Virus record (IMG/VR): IMGVR_UViG_3300017917_003143
Coordinates: 66,095-130,094 of that record
Length of the DNA stretch: 64,000 nucleotides
Strand: one strand, 5' to 3'
From: a virus
Part shown: in pieces, positions 15,695 to 22,898 of the stretch
How positions within the stretch are numbered: the stretch's first letter is position 1
Layout of the letters: each line of letters opens with the position of its first letter
Program-made: the position numbers and the translations under genes
Notes under the pieces: model-generated
What the model saw: only the letters and a program-made list of their open reading frames with translations
Told to the model about the DNA's origin: nothing
Database searches by the model: none

Positions 15695-16718
15695 AAAAGA
15701 AAAACAAGACCTCATCAACACATTGAAGTTTACACCACGTACCTATCGTGTTGAGTTGGGTGCTTATGGCGGAGAAGTTTATTGCGGTCGTGTGGATCGT
15801 AAAATTTATGACTACTTCAAAAGTCGTAGCATCGACTTGGATGAGTTCGCATCTGACTGGGACAACGAATTAGAAGTTCCTGACGACATGCAACCATTTC
15901 CACCAGGTAGTCCCTATGAATGCGATGGCTTGCTACATGCCAGTGGTGCTACCATGGACAGTGGTAACTATATCACTGTGTACGATGAAAATGGCGAAGA
16001 AGTTTGGCAACACAGTTTAGATCTTGATGCTCTTGATGACAGTGAAATCCCTGTCAACGAATGGGAAGTATTCACGCTGGATGAGCTTAAAGAAGGTGAA
16101 GTAGCTTACTGGGGAGCCCAAGGCGAGAAAGGTCTGTGCTACGGTGGCGAGTTTGAACTCAAAGAACCTTTTGATCCCAAGAAGTTTTGTCTAAACTTTA
16201 GTAATGCCGATGGCTGGTATATCTGCAATGGCGTGAGCTACGACGGCGAAGATATCGACAACAACGATTTAAGTACCACAGGCAAGTGGGGCGAGAATAA
16301 GTGGCTTATCGGCGGTGACGAAGAACCATATGATCCAGCAGATGCTGTGCCCGAGGGCGAGGAAAATGGCGGTGCCGGATGGCCTGCTAGTTACTACCCT
16401 GATGAAAGCGAAGAAGTAGAGTTCAAGTTCAAAAAACACAAGCCCGTGCATGTGGGTTGGTACACTGTGAACTGGGGATACGGCAGTACCTATGGCAAAC
16501 TGTACTGGAACGGCACAGAGTTTGTGGACTTTGAGTACAACAAAGAACAGAGCATTGACCAAGAAGGTGTCGTGACCTGGAAGGGTCTCAACTGGGACAC
16601 ATCAGATTGGGCCAACTGCCCACAGCCCAAAGAAGTAGAGGAAGACTGGGATCCAGCGGCCGAGCTGGAAAAGATCTCTGTGCCTGAATCAGACACTAAA
16701 AAATCCTGGCCCTTTTAA
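15684..16718 (+). CDS. hypothetical 344-aa acidic protein
   Basis: Starts MATKKEKQDLINTLKF. Strongly acidic, with many Trp, Tyr and Gly residues and several GxYxVNWGYG-like beta repeats in the C-terminal half. No membrane segment, no recognised family. Start chosen at 15684 rather than an upstream in-frame ATG at 15666, which lies inside the small membrane gene. The TAA stop is followed directly by a GTTAGT palindrome. Confidence 0.7.
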   Translation: MATKKEKQDLINTLKFTPRTYRVELGAYGGEVYCGRVDRKIYDYFKSRSIDLDEFASDWDNELEVPDDMQPFPPGSPYECDGLLHASGATMDSGNYITVYDENGEEVWQHSLDLDALDDSEIPVNEWEVFTLDELKEGEVAYWGAQGEKGLCYGGEFELKEPFDPKKFCLNFSNADGWYICNGVSYDGEDIDNNDLSTTGKWGENKWLIGGDEEPYDPADAVPEGEENGGAGWPASYYPDESEEVEFKFKKHKPVHVGWYTVNWGYGSTYGKLYWNGTEFVDFEYNKEQSIDQEGVVTWKGLNWDTSDWANCPQPKEVEEDWDPAAELEKISVPESDTKKSWPF

Positions 16719-16736
16719 GTTAGTACCCACTAACTT
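16717..16736. promoter_or_regulatory. GTTAGT-N4-ACTAAC palindrome, copy 2
   Basis: AAGTTAGT, ACCC, ACTAACTT: a perfect 8-bp dyad starting within the stop codon of the upstream gene. Its centre is 17.5 bases before the -35 element at 16744. Confidence 0.6.
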
Positions 16737-16743
16737 AGTGGGG

Positions 16744-16772
16744 TTGACAGAAAATCTTTTTTCTGTTATACT
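16744..16772 (+). promoter_or_regulatory. sigma70-type promoter
   Basis: TTGACA (16744-16749), 17-bp spacer, TATACT (16767-16772). The spacer region holds a perfect dyad, ACAGAAAA...TTTTCTGT (16747-16754 and 16759-16766). Confidence 0.82.
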
Positions 16773-16782
16773 GTAGGAACTT

Positions 16783-16845
16783 GATAAAATTCTAACTCGA
16801 GCATGGTGCTCATAGAGAGTTTTATCGGTAGATGCATGGTGCATC
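16783..16845 (+). promoter_or_regulatory. structured 5' leader with two matching hairpins
   Basis: In the leader of the ParB-like gene, GATAAAATTCT (16783-16793) pairs with AGAGTTTTATC (16816-16826), enclosing GAGCA-TGG-TGCTC. A second hairpin GATGCA-TGG-TGCATC follows at 16831-16845. Both hairpins carry the same GCATGGTGC apex. The ribosome-binding site AAGGAG comes about ten bases later. Confidence 0.6.
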
Positions 16846-16867
16846 GTTACAACCCAAGGAGAATCAA

Positions 16868-17911
16868 ATGGCAAAACGCCTCACACGTAAACTCACGGAT
16901 GTTGCTCGTGAAGTTGAATCCACACTCAAAACCCACTACGGGGTAACTCAAAAAGAACTCAATGCTTGGCGGCAGGCCGCACAGAGTTCCCCGCATTCGT
17001 TTCCTGCGAGCCACATGGTCACGATCGACGATCTATACATCGACTATGAGGTCCAGCGTGATGTCATCCATGATCACGTCAAAAACATCATGAAGAAATG
17101 GGATCCACGTATTTGTAGTCCTGTTTCTGCTTGCCAGTTGGTTGGCAAATCTACTATTGATACCTATGATGGACAGCACCGTACCATCGCCGCTACCATT
17201 CTTGGGTACACAGAACTTCCCGGTGCAGTGGTAACGACCACAGATCCTCAATTTGCCAGCCTGGCATTTGAAATGCTCAATGATACTGGTGTCCGTCATT
17301 TGACACCTGGTGATAAACATCGCAACGCATTGGTTCGCTACAAACTTGGCAGTCGTGATATCAAGAACGTTCGTGCCCGTACCATGCAAGATCAATTTGA
17401 TGCACTAGAAATTGACTTGCAAGACAAAGGCTCTCGCAACAGTCCTACTCTGCGTGGTGACCATGACTACTTCTTTAGTCATTTTAAGTATGCACAAAAA
17501 GGCATCGACCTTGATCCCAAAGGACAGGTATTGTTTGACATCCTCAAAGCCATCAAAGAAACGTTTCCCATTCAAGAAGAAATTGATCAAGGTGTGTTTA
17601 TTGGACTGTATGAGTTACAACGCCTAGCAGGTGAATACAATGTCAAGCTACCGCAGGGCTGGATGAAAACATTGTTGGAAAGCATCAAACCTATTTTCAA
17701 AGGATCCAAGCTCATCCACGACAAAGCCAAGACACAGTGGGAACACAAGAATCCGGGTGCCACCTGGAGTGCGCCCAGTGCTATGAGCAATTTCATGCGT
17801 GAGTTGCATATCTTGTCTGGTGGCAGTCTACAGTTACCAACTCACGGTCCTGGTGCCAGCATGGGCATCACTGCTGGAAATGTAGTACCTGGCCTGTTTC
17901 CGGAGGCTTGA
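16868..17911 (+). CDS. ParB/DGQHR-like domain protein (copy 2)
   Basis: A 347-aa protein starting after AAGGAG. Residues about 50-140 match a ParB-type fold with the motif DGQHR at 101-105 (DTYDGQHRTIAATIL) and an upstream VQRD segment. The remainder is helical and basic. It is the second such protein in the window (see 8369), and both have their own promoter. Possible roles are DNA binding or nuclease activity. The structured leader suggests its synthesis is controlled at translation. Confidence 0.78.
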   Translation: MAKRLTRKLTDVAREVESTLKTHYGVTQKELNAWRQAAQSSPHSFPASHMVTIDDLYIDYEVQRDVIHDHVKNIMKKWDPRICSPVSACQLVGKSTIDTYDGQHRTIAATILGYTELPGAVVTTTDPQFASLAFEMLNDTGVRHLTPGDKHRNALVRYKLGSRDIKNVRARTMQDQFDALEIDLQDKGSRNSPTLRGDHDYFFSHFKYAQKGIDLDPKGQVLFDILKAIKETFPIQEEIDQGVFIGLYELQRLAGEYNVKLPQGWMKTLLESIKPIFKGSKLIHDKAKTQWEHKNPGATWSAPSAMSNFMRELHILSGGSLQLPTHGPGASMGITAGNVVPGLFPEA

Positions 17912-17912
17912 T

Positions 17913-18470
17913 ATGTTGAAAGAAAGTTTAGAAAAATTCACACCTCCGGTGTATGGTCGGACCAAGCGAAACGCCAACACCTACAAGACAGTGGCAAATC
18001 GTTGCACTCGCAATCTTAAACGATTGGTGGAGGAATACAATACCACACACAATGACGCTCAGGAGTTGCGTGAAATACGCAACGAAATTGATGACTTCTT
18101 GCGCCGGTATCATGAATACTGCATCAAGCAACGAGACAACATGGATGCTCACTATCACGAGCAAGGTTCAGAAGAAGACACTGACTTTGAACATTTGATT
18201 CCGGCCGCTCGTATCCGTGATCTATTGTTGGCTGGAGTGATCACGGTTGAGCAGGCACTGAATGCACCTACGGTGAAGCTGAGTCGTAGCAAACACATGG
18301 CACTCAAAGACGCCGGGTGGGCCAGCCACACACCTGACATGTGGTTGCCATTCCGTAGATATAGCCAAGTGTTTGATGCTGACTTTACCACGTTTGATGG
18401 TACTGTGATAGATCCTGAAACGTGGACTCTGGAACGGCATTTTGACTATTTTAAGCATCTTGTGCTGTAA
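17913..18470 (+). CDS. hypothetical 185-aa protein
   Basis: Starts one base after the ParB-like stop, so the two are co-transcribed. The N-terminal half is a basic helical region (KRNANTYKTVANRCTRNLKRL...LRRYHEYCIKQRDN), the C-terminal half is mixed. No recognised domain. The stop touches the third GTTAGT palindrome. Confidence 0.68.
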   Translation: MLKESLEKFTPPVYGRTKRNANTYKTVANRCTRNLKRLVEEYNTTHNDAQELREIRNEIDDFLRRYHEYCIKQRDNMDAHYHEQGSEEDTDFEHLIPAARIRDLLLAGVITVEQALNAPTVKLSRSKHMALKDAGWASHTPDMWLPFRRYSQVFDADFTTFDGTVIDPETWTLERHFDYFKHLVL

Positions 18471-18502
18471 GTTAGTGGATACTAACCTAGTAAAATACTA
18501 GG
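18471..18502. promoter_or_regulatory. GTTAGT-N4-ACTAAC palindrome, copy 3, plus a second dyad
   Basis: GTTAGT, GGAT, ACTAAC (18471-18486) immediately follows the stop codon; a second dyad CCTAGTA, AAA, TACTAGG (18486-18502) adjoins it. The first centre is 26.5 bases before the -35 element, about one helical turn further than copies 1, 2 and 5. Confidence 0.6.
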
Positions 18503-18504
18503 GG

Positions 18505-18533
18505 TTGACCAGAAAACCCATTTTGGTTATAAT
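18505..18533 (+). promoter_or_regulatory. sigma70-type early promoter
   Basis: TTGACC (18505-18510), 17-bp spacer, TATAAT (18528-18533). Confidence 0.85.
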
Positions 18534-18566
18534 ACTTGTATTGAAACTGCAAAAAGGACTCGCAAC

Positions 18567-19022
18567 ATGGCTACTCGTTCTGTAATTGGTGTGATGCATG
18601 GTGATGTGTGCAAGGCTGTTTACTGCCACTGGGATGGTTACATTGATCACAATGGTACGATTCTTCAAGAGCACTACGATTCGGTCAAAGCCAATCATCT
18701 TGTTAGCCTAGGAGACATTTCCAGCCTAGGACCCGAAATTGGCGAGAAGCATGCCTTCAGCCAGTTTGATACTAAGATGTCCTCAGAGGAATACGACAAG
18801 CTCTACGGCAACATGACCACATTCTACGGTCGTGATCGTGGCGAAGAAGGCACTGACTACAAGGTGTTTCATTCCTATGATGCTTTCGTGGACTTCTTCA
18901 ACGGATGTGGTGCAGAGTATGCTTACATCATGAATCAAGGCGTATGGTATGTCAAGCAATACAGCGGCGATCTTGAGATTCTTGCCGACGTGCTGGCAAA
19001 ACAGCAGGTTAGTGCGGACTAA
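18567..19022 (+). CDS. conserved phage protein, unknown function
   Basis: A 151-aa protein starting MATRSVIGVMHGDVCKAVYCHWDGY. The ATRS-x-IG N-terminus, the YCHWDGY block and the following HY resemble a family seen in many phages whose function is not known. It starts after AAAGGACTCGCAAC. The stop codon lies in the right arm of the fourth GTTAGT palindrome. Confidence 0.8.
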   Translation: MATRSVIGVMHGDVCKAVYCHWDGYIDHNGTILQEHYDSVKANHLVSLGDISSLGPEIGEKHAFSQFDTKMSSEEYDKLYGNMTTFYGRDRGEEGTDYKVFHSYDAFVDFFNGCGAEYAYIMNQGVWYVKQYSGDLEILADVLAKQQVSAD

Positions 19023-19024
19023 CT
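19007..19024. promoter_or_regulatory. GTTAGT-N4-ACTAAC palindrome, copy 4
   Basis: GTTAGT, GCGG, ACTAAC with the upstream gene's TAA in the right arm. Centre 26.5 bases before the -35 element at 19042. Confidence 0.6.
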
Positions 19025-19041
19025 TAGTGCAAAATAAGAGG

Positions 19042-19071
19042 TTGACCGAAAACCCCATTTTCGGCTATAAT
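19042..19071 (+). promoter_or_regulatory. sigma70-type early promoter
   Basis: TTGACC (19042-19047), 18-bp spacer, TATAAT (19066-19071). The spacer holds a perfect dyad CCGAAAA...TTTTCGG (19046-19064). Confidence 0.85.
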
Positions 19072-19102
19072 ATTACAAATAGTTAAGAAAAAGGAGTTAG
19101 AA

Positions 19103-19369
19103 ATGGAAGTTCAAGTCAAAGACATCATTCGTGCGTATGATTTCAAACCAATGGTAGGTCGCGAAGACTGCTACCTTGAAGGTGAAGTTTTGGACCGCAA
19201 TGACAATACCATGGGCTTCCAGGCTTACCGGGTTCGCGTGACCAAAGACGTTTGGGGTGGCGAAAACCTCAAAGGCGGTCAAGGTGTGCGTGTGGGTCAG
19301 ATCATGTTTGTTCCTTGGAGAACTAGTTTTGGTGATTTCCAAGGCCGTGTCATCAATCTTTCTAGATAA
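19103..19369 (+). CDS. hypothetical 88-aa beta-rich protein
   Basis: Starts after AAAAAGGAG. Alternating beta-strand pattern with conserved-looking VRAYDFKPMVGREDCYLEG and VRVGQIMFVPWRTSFGDF blocks, suggesting a small barrel. Family not recognised. Confidence 0.7.
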   Translation: MEVQVKDIIRAYDFKPMVGREDCYLEGEVLDRNDNTMGFQAYRVRVTKDVWGGENLKGGQGVRVGQIMFVPWRTSFGDFQGRVINLSR

Positions 19370-19379
19370 GGAGCAGAAG

Positions 19380-19724
19380 ATGGAATTCACTCAAGATCAA
19401 ATCAATGCTATCGTGGCCGAAGCCAAACAAGAAGCTCGCGAAGCCGCAGACAAATTTTTCCAAGAGAAACTTGGTGGGCAAGATCAGTTTGCCTGTGGCT
19501 TTGCCTGGGTTGACATCTACGGTGTCAAAGGCAATACCAAGTTGGGCAAAATGCTCAAGGCCGCTGGTGTTGATCGCAGTGACTACAAGAAGTGTTTCTC
19601 AATCTGGAATCCCAGCGAGCATGGTGCCCAGAACGTTGACACCAAAGAAGCTGGTGCTTACGCGGCCCAGAAGGTGTTTGAGAAATATGGTTTCCGTGCA
19701 TACGCAGGTAGCCGACTCGATTAA
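19380..19724 (+). CDS. hypothetical 114-aa protein
   Basis: Starts MEFTQDQINAIVAEAKQEAREAADKFF after GGAGCAGAAG. A charged helix is followed by a compact domain (CGFAWVDIYGVKGNTKLGKMLKAAG). Phages often carry similar proteins, function unknown. An upstream in-frame ATG at 19257 is inside the previous gene and rejected. Confidence 0.72.
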   Translation: MEFTQDQINAIVAEAKQEAREAADKFFQEKLGGQDQFACGFAWVDIYGVKGNTKLGKMLKAAGVDRSDYKKCFSIWNPSEHGAQNVDTKEAGAYAAQKVFEKYGFRAYAGSRLD

Positions 19725-19778
19725 GGCTGTAATGGGCAGGTGCCTGCCTTGGGGAGCCTTGATACCCCAGAAACTTGC

Positions 19779-19820
19779 AGTCTATTTTTACTGGTTATAG
19801 ACTCTAAAGAAAAACCAGTA
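19779..19820 (+). ncRNA. H-type RNA pseudoknot in 5' leader
   Basis: AGTCTAT (19779-19785) pairs with ATAGACT (19797-19803). TACTGGTT (19789-19796), lying in that loop, pairs with AACCAGTA (19813-19820). The two stems abut with no gap, and the last loop (CTAAAGAAA) is A-rich: the classical H-type pseudoknot layout. It lies 20 bases before the start of the 63-aa gene, next to its AAGGAG site. Upstream are two more hairpins (GGCAGG/CCTGCC and GGGG/CCCC, 19735-19770). Confidence 0.6.
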
Positions 19821-19840
19821 ATTTTTAACAAGGAGCAGGT

Positions 19841-20032
19841 ATGAAATTAGATGACATCAAATCTGACATCGCTAAGAGCGAAACCTCTGTACTCAAACAG
19901 CGTTTTGAACTGTATCGCGATCTCCGTAGCATGGGTATCACTGACATCATTGTCCGAGACTTGCTGGAACTTGAACTAGCACGTCGTGGCGTGTTTGAAG
20001 ATCTTGGCCCTTATAGCACCATTAACAGTTAA
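19841..20032 (+). CDS. hypothetical 63-aa protein
   Basis: Starts after AAGGAG and just downstream of the pseudoknot. Charged and helical (MKLDDIKSDIAKSETSVLKQ...), with a leucine-rich segment DIIVRDLLELELARRG. Function unknown; the leader suggests regulated translation. Confidence 0.68.
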   Translation: MKLDDIKSDIAKSETSVLKQRFELYRDLRSMGITDIIVRDLLELELARRGVFEDLGPYSTINS

Positions 20033-20041
20033 GGAATTTCC

Positions 20042-20473
20042 ATGCCTTGCAGACACTACGAAAGCGATGATTGGGGAGTCAGTAGCTCTGCTCCTAAAAT
20101 CAAAGCAGAACTAGATAAGATGGCTCGCATCGCGTGTGCGGCCATGGAAGAACTCGTTGAACAAGGTCGAGCAGATTTTCTAGTTATTAAAAACGAAGAA
20201 GTTCGAGAATGGTGGGAAGCCCATGTGGCCGCTGATCGAGCAGAAAAAGCTCGTGTCGCTGAACAAGAACGCCGAGAGCGAATCAAAGCCGATGCACTTG
20301 CACGTCTAAGCGACGAAGAAAAAGAATTGCTCGGGTTGGCCAAACCCAAGGCCAAGAAGCATTCTAAAAAAATCGGCACTCCAGTTCCTGTAACGGTGGT
20401 GGTTAACGAAGAAGTAGATGCTCTGGAAGAGTTATTCCACGAAGCAATTAAGTTTGGAAAACATCGTGAGTGA
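20042..20473 (+). CDS. hypothetical 143-aa protein
   Basis: Starts MPCRHYESDDWGVSS. A highly charged helical protein with Ala/Glu/Arg repeats in the middle (about 60-95) and a lysine-rich linker (KPKAKKHSKK). Not recognised. Possible coiled coil. Confidence 0.7.
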   Translation: MPCRHYESDDWGVSSSAPKIKAELDKMARIACAAMEELVEQGRADFLVIKNEEVREWWEAHVAADRAEKARVAEQERRERIKADALARLSDEEKELLGLAKPKAKKHSKKIGTPVPVTVVVNEEVDALEELFHEAIKFGKHRE

Positions 20474-20801
20474 TCATCAGTTTGTTGCTGTGTGGGATTG
20501 CTATGGGCTGGAGTATATTGGCGATGTTACCATGGCCGAGCAAGACCGTACCTGGGCGGCACTCCAAGGCAAGGCGCCCACATTGACTATTCCAAATCTC
20601 TTGCATCTTGAGCTAAGAGCACGTTATAATAGTCAACGGCATTATGAGATATATATTTTTAATGCCCAGGAAGGCATCACTGCCGATGACATCCGAGAGA
20701 TGTTCGAAGCAGATCCGCAGGTGGCCGCTGACACTATCCGGCGTATCGGACACAAGTTCTACAGCGACCGTAGAGAGGAACATTCGATAAAAATCAGATA
20801 A
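20466..20801 (+). CDS. hypothetical 111-aa protein, GTG start
   Basis: GTG at 20466 overlaps the previous stop (GTGAGTGA) and follows GGAAAACATC; upstream frame is inside the previous gene. Sequence begins with SDHQFVAVWDCYGLEYIGDV. A mixed alpha/beta soluble protein, not recognised. Confidence 0.65.
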   Translation: MSDHQFVAVWDCYGLEYIGDVTMAEQDRTWAALQGKAPTLTIPNLLHLELRARYNSQRHYEIYIFNAQEGITADDIREMFEADPQVAADTIRRIGHKFYSDRREEHSIKIR

Positions 20802-20813
20802 GGAAGGAGAATT

Positions 20814-21008
20814 ATGCAAGTCAAAGAAGGCACCCGTTGGTCCAGTAGTGATGGTAATGTATTTCATGTCATGAACGTGGTTGAAGTCGATGGCCACACT
20901 TGGGTACACTACGAGCAGGACAATGTGCCCGAATCTCGGACCTTTTCTTGTTGGGTTGAAAGTTTTGTTGGCCGTTTTTCTCCTATCCTAAATGAAAGTC
21001 GTAAATGA
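20814..21008 (+). CDS. hypothetical 64-aa beta-rich protein
   Basis: Starts after AAGGAGAATT. A short beta-rich sequence (GTRWSSSDGNVFHVMNVVEVDGHTWV) that looks like a small barrel. Not recognised. Confidence 0.62.
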   Translation: MQVKEGTRWSSSDGNVFHVMNVVEVDGHTWVHYEQDNVPESRTFSCWVESFVGRFSPILNESRK

Positions 21009-21172
21009 AACGCACTGATTTCCGACGTTGGTTGCACGAGCTCTGGCTCCGCAACTGTGATGAACGCACAGAGTATCACGAACTGCCTTATACCCAGCAG
21101 GAGTATTTCCGGCAGTACAAATACTGGCTCAAACGTGAATTTCGCCACCAAAACAAGGTTAGTAAGCACTAA
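21005..21172 (+). CDS. 55-aa small basic protein
   Basis: ATGA overlap with the previous gene. It begins MKRTDFRRWLHELWLRNCDER and contains QEYFRQYKYWLKREFRHQNK, a basic aromatic helix. Its TAA stop sits in the right arm of the fifth GTTAGT palindrome. Function unknown. Confidence 0.65.
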   Translation: MKRTDFRRWLHELWLRNCDERTEYHELPYTQQEYFRQYKYWLKREFRHQNKVSKH

Positions 21173-21174
21173 CC
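21157..21174. promoter_or_regulatory. GTTAGT-N4-ACTAAC palindrome, copy 5
   Basis: GGTTAGT, AAGC, ACTAACC with the stop codon of the 55-aa gene in its right arm. Centre 16.5 bases before the -35 element at 21182. Confidence 0.6.
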
Positions 21175-21181
21175 CAAACGG

Positions 21182-21211
21182 TTGACCAGAAATACCCATT
21201 TCTGCTATAAT
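21182..21211 (+). promoter_or_regulatory. sigma70-type early promoter
   Basis: TTGACC (21182-21187), 18-bp spacer, TATAAT (21206-21211), with a perfect spacer dyad CAGAAAT, ACCC, ATTTCTG. Confidence 0.85.
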
Positions 21212-21243
21212 ATAGGTATAGTAAGAAATTAGGAGCCAGATTC

Positions 21244-21936
21244 ATGTACTATTATCGTCCGTATGTCCGCAAGACCAGCACCGTGAAAAACACCAAAACT
21301 GAAACCGTGTCTTACACCGCAGAAGTGGTCTGGGGCGCCGCGGCTCATGCACATCGTGTCAATGGTGGCTACTTCAAGACCGCCGCCTATGACGAGACTG
21401 GTACTAAAATCGTCAAGCCCATGAATCGCGACATAATGAAAGTGGCCTTGGCCGACAACACCATGATCACAGATGCTGATCGTGAGATGGGTACCCAAGC
21501 TCGTGAGTTCTTGGCCCAGCAACTTACCCTTAAGACCTTGAAAGGTCAAGTCAGCGAGTTTGAGAAGACCATGGGACGTGTGGTTGGGATAGACAATTTT
21601 ACCAGTGCCGATCGTCTTGAGATCGCCATGGTAGCCAGTCAGATTGGTGCCTACGAACGTGCCCAAAAAGAGCTGGCTGTGGCCGAGCGCATTGATCGTA
21701 GTCTGGGTCATCTTGCAGATGTAGGTGCCAAGGTGCGAGCCACAGTAGAGGTTACTCGTGCAGTATGGAGCAACAACTACGGAGTCAACTTTATCAGCGG
21801 TATCACTGATACCAATCAGGCAGTGTTCTTTTCCTATCGCGATCGTCTTGCAGTAGGCTCTAAGATCTCAATCCAGGGTACCGTGAAAGCACACCGCACG
21901 GATGCTACCCAACTCAGCCGTGTGCGTGTCATCTAA
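21244..21936 (+). CDS. hypothetical protein with possible C-terminal OB-fold
   Basis: A 230-aa protein apparently related to the one at 13306: DREMGTQAREFLAQQLTLKTLKGQVSEFEK here matches the DRE...LQTLKG...SEF segment there. The C-terminal part (about 165-230) has the pattern of a small OB-fold barrel: GVNFISGITDTNQAVFFSYRD, then LAVGSKISIQGTVKAHR. A role in nucleic acid binding is plausible. It starts after TTAGGAGCC. Confidence 0.72.
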   Translation: MYYYRPYVRKTSTVKNTKTETVSYTAEVVWGAAAHAHRVNGGYFKTAAYDETGTKIVKPMNRDIMKVALADNTMITDADREMGTQAREFLAQQLTLKTLKGQVSEFEKTMGRVVGIDNFTSADRLEIAMVASQIGAYERAQKELAVAERIDRSLGHLADVGAKVRATVEVTRAVWSNNYGVNFISGITDTNQAVFFSYRDRLAVGSKISIQGTVKAHRTDATQLSRVRVI

Positions 21937-21945
21937 GGAGACGGT

Positions 21946-22071
21946 ATGCAATTCATCATAGGCGTACTGGTCGGTATCGTGATCGCTTCAGCAGGATTTT
22001 CTGGTGTGGCCAAGATACTGGATCGTGGAGTTGAAGCAGTCAAAACCCAAACACAGGAATTATCTAAATGA
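21946..22071 (+). CDS. 41-aa membrane peptide
   Basis: MQFIIGVLVGIVIASAGFSGVAKILDRG then a charged tail: one membrane segment at about 3-22. Starts after AAGGAGACGGT and ends with an ATGA overlap into the next gene. Similar small membrane peptides are frequent in T4-like phages. Confidence 0.65.
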   Translation: MQFIIGVLVGIVIASAGFSGVAKILDRGVEAVKTQTQELSK

Positions 22072-22403
22072 CCGAACGTATTTCAGACAAAGAACTCATT
22101 GATACCAATTTTGAATTGGAACAAGATATTCTGAAATGTTGGAACATGGTAGACGACGTCAAAGACGTGTTAAGTGATCTGCGTCATGGTGCCTTGAGTG
22201 CCGAAGATGCAATCACAGCCCTAGAAGCCTATGCGGCTGTTTACCAAAATCGATTTGATCGTACTTGGCGTAGGTACGAACGGGTGTGTCAAGGCTTGCA
22301 CGAGCTTCGTCATACTGTCAAGGACTTTGAACTTGCCCAAATTGCTGGCCCAAAATCCGGCAAAATGAGCAAATCAAAGAAGCAGAAACCGGTTGACCAA
22401 TAA
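22068..22403 (+). CDS. hypothetical 111-aa helical protein
   Basis: ATGA-linked to the membrane peptide. Predicted helical/coiled-coil (ELIDTNFELEQDILKCWNMVDDVKDVLSDL...), with a Lys-rich C-terminal tail. Its last codons overlap the -35 element of the next promoter. Not recognised. Confidence 0.68.
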   Translation: MTERISDKELIDTNFELEQDILKCWNMVDDVKDVLSDLRHGALSAEDAITALEAYAAVYQNRFDRTWRRYERVCQGLHELRHTVKDFELAQIAGPKSGKMSKSKKQKPVDQ

Positions 22404-22421
22404 TCCGGGATTTGCTATAAT
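22393..22421 (+). promoter_or_regulatory. sigma70-type early promoter
   Basis: TTGACC (22393-22398), 17-bp spacer, TATAAT (22416-22421). Confidence 0.85.
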
Positions 22422-22487
22422 AATGGTATGCTGTTAAAAAGGCATGCAGTTGAAACTTCTCGTAAATCACTTTTGAAAGGCAATATT

Positions 22488-22820
22488 ATGGCTACTGATA
22501 AACTGTTTACCGTTGCTGGTACCGCTACACAAAATGGTGTTACCAAAGCTCGTTTCGCGAACGACATGGTTGCTCGCGTCAAGATCTTGACCAAGGCAGG
22601 TTGCACCAACATCAATCTCATCGAACTTCCACGTCCGATGACCAAGCTCGAGGCTTTGCAGTATCTGCAAGAGCAAGGTCAAACTGGTGACGCAGGCTAT
22701 GCTGTGGCATCCAAGTTGGCTGAAAAAGTCAAGGAAGCCAAGCGTGGCGAAGTCAAGGTGGCTACCAAGGCCCCCAAGGCTGTTGCCAAAAAAGCAGATC
22801 GCGTAGCCGACGAAGCATAA
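22488..22820 (+). CDS. hypothetical 110-aa protein
   Basis: Starts MATDKLFTVAGTATQNG after GAAAGG. A compact N-terminal domain (LFTVAGTATQNGVTKARFANDMVARVKILTKAG) is followed by a long Lys/Ala-rich tail like those of DNA-binding proteins. The same reading frame has an ATG at 22428, at the expected transcription start, but no ribosome-binding site precedes it. It is a single-gene unit ending at a terminator, which suggests high expression. Confidence 0.7.
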   Translation: MATDKLFTVAGTATQNGVTKARFANDMVARVKILTKAGCTNINLIELPRPMTKLEALQYLQEQGQTGDAGYAVASKLAEKVKEAKRGEVKVATKAPKAVAKKADRVADEA

Positions 22821-22838
22821 TCGTTGTCAACGATCTGT

Positions 22839-22869
22839 AAAAGCGGCTCCAAGCGGGCCGCTTTTTTTT
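22839..22869 (+). terminator. rho-independent terminator
   Basis: AAAAGCGGC pairs with GCCGCTTTT around a 9-base loop and is followed by more T. It closes the early region. Confidence 0.92.
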
Positions 22870-22883
22870 GGCCATAAAAGGAT

Positions 22884-22889
22884 TAAATA
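22884..22889 (+). promoter_or_regulatory. late-type promoter TAAATA
   Basis: TAAATA nine bases before the ATG at 22899, first of the series on the plus strand. Confidence 0.5.
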
Positions 22890-22898
22890 ACTATTACA

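Noticed and set aside
19725-19820. tRNA-like folding before the 63-aa gene
   Set aside because: No CCA end, T-loop or cloverleaf; the pairing is that of a pseudoknot and hairpins.
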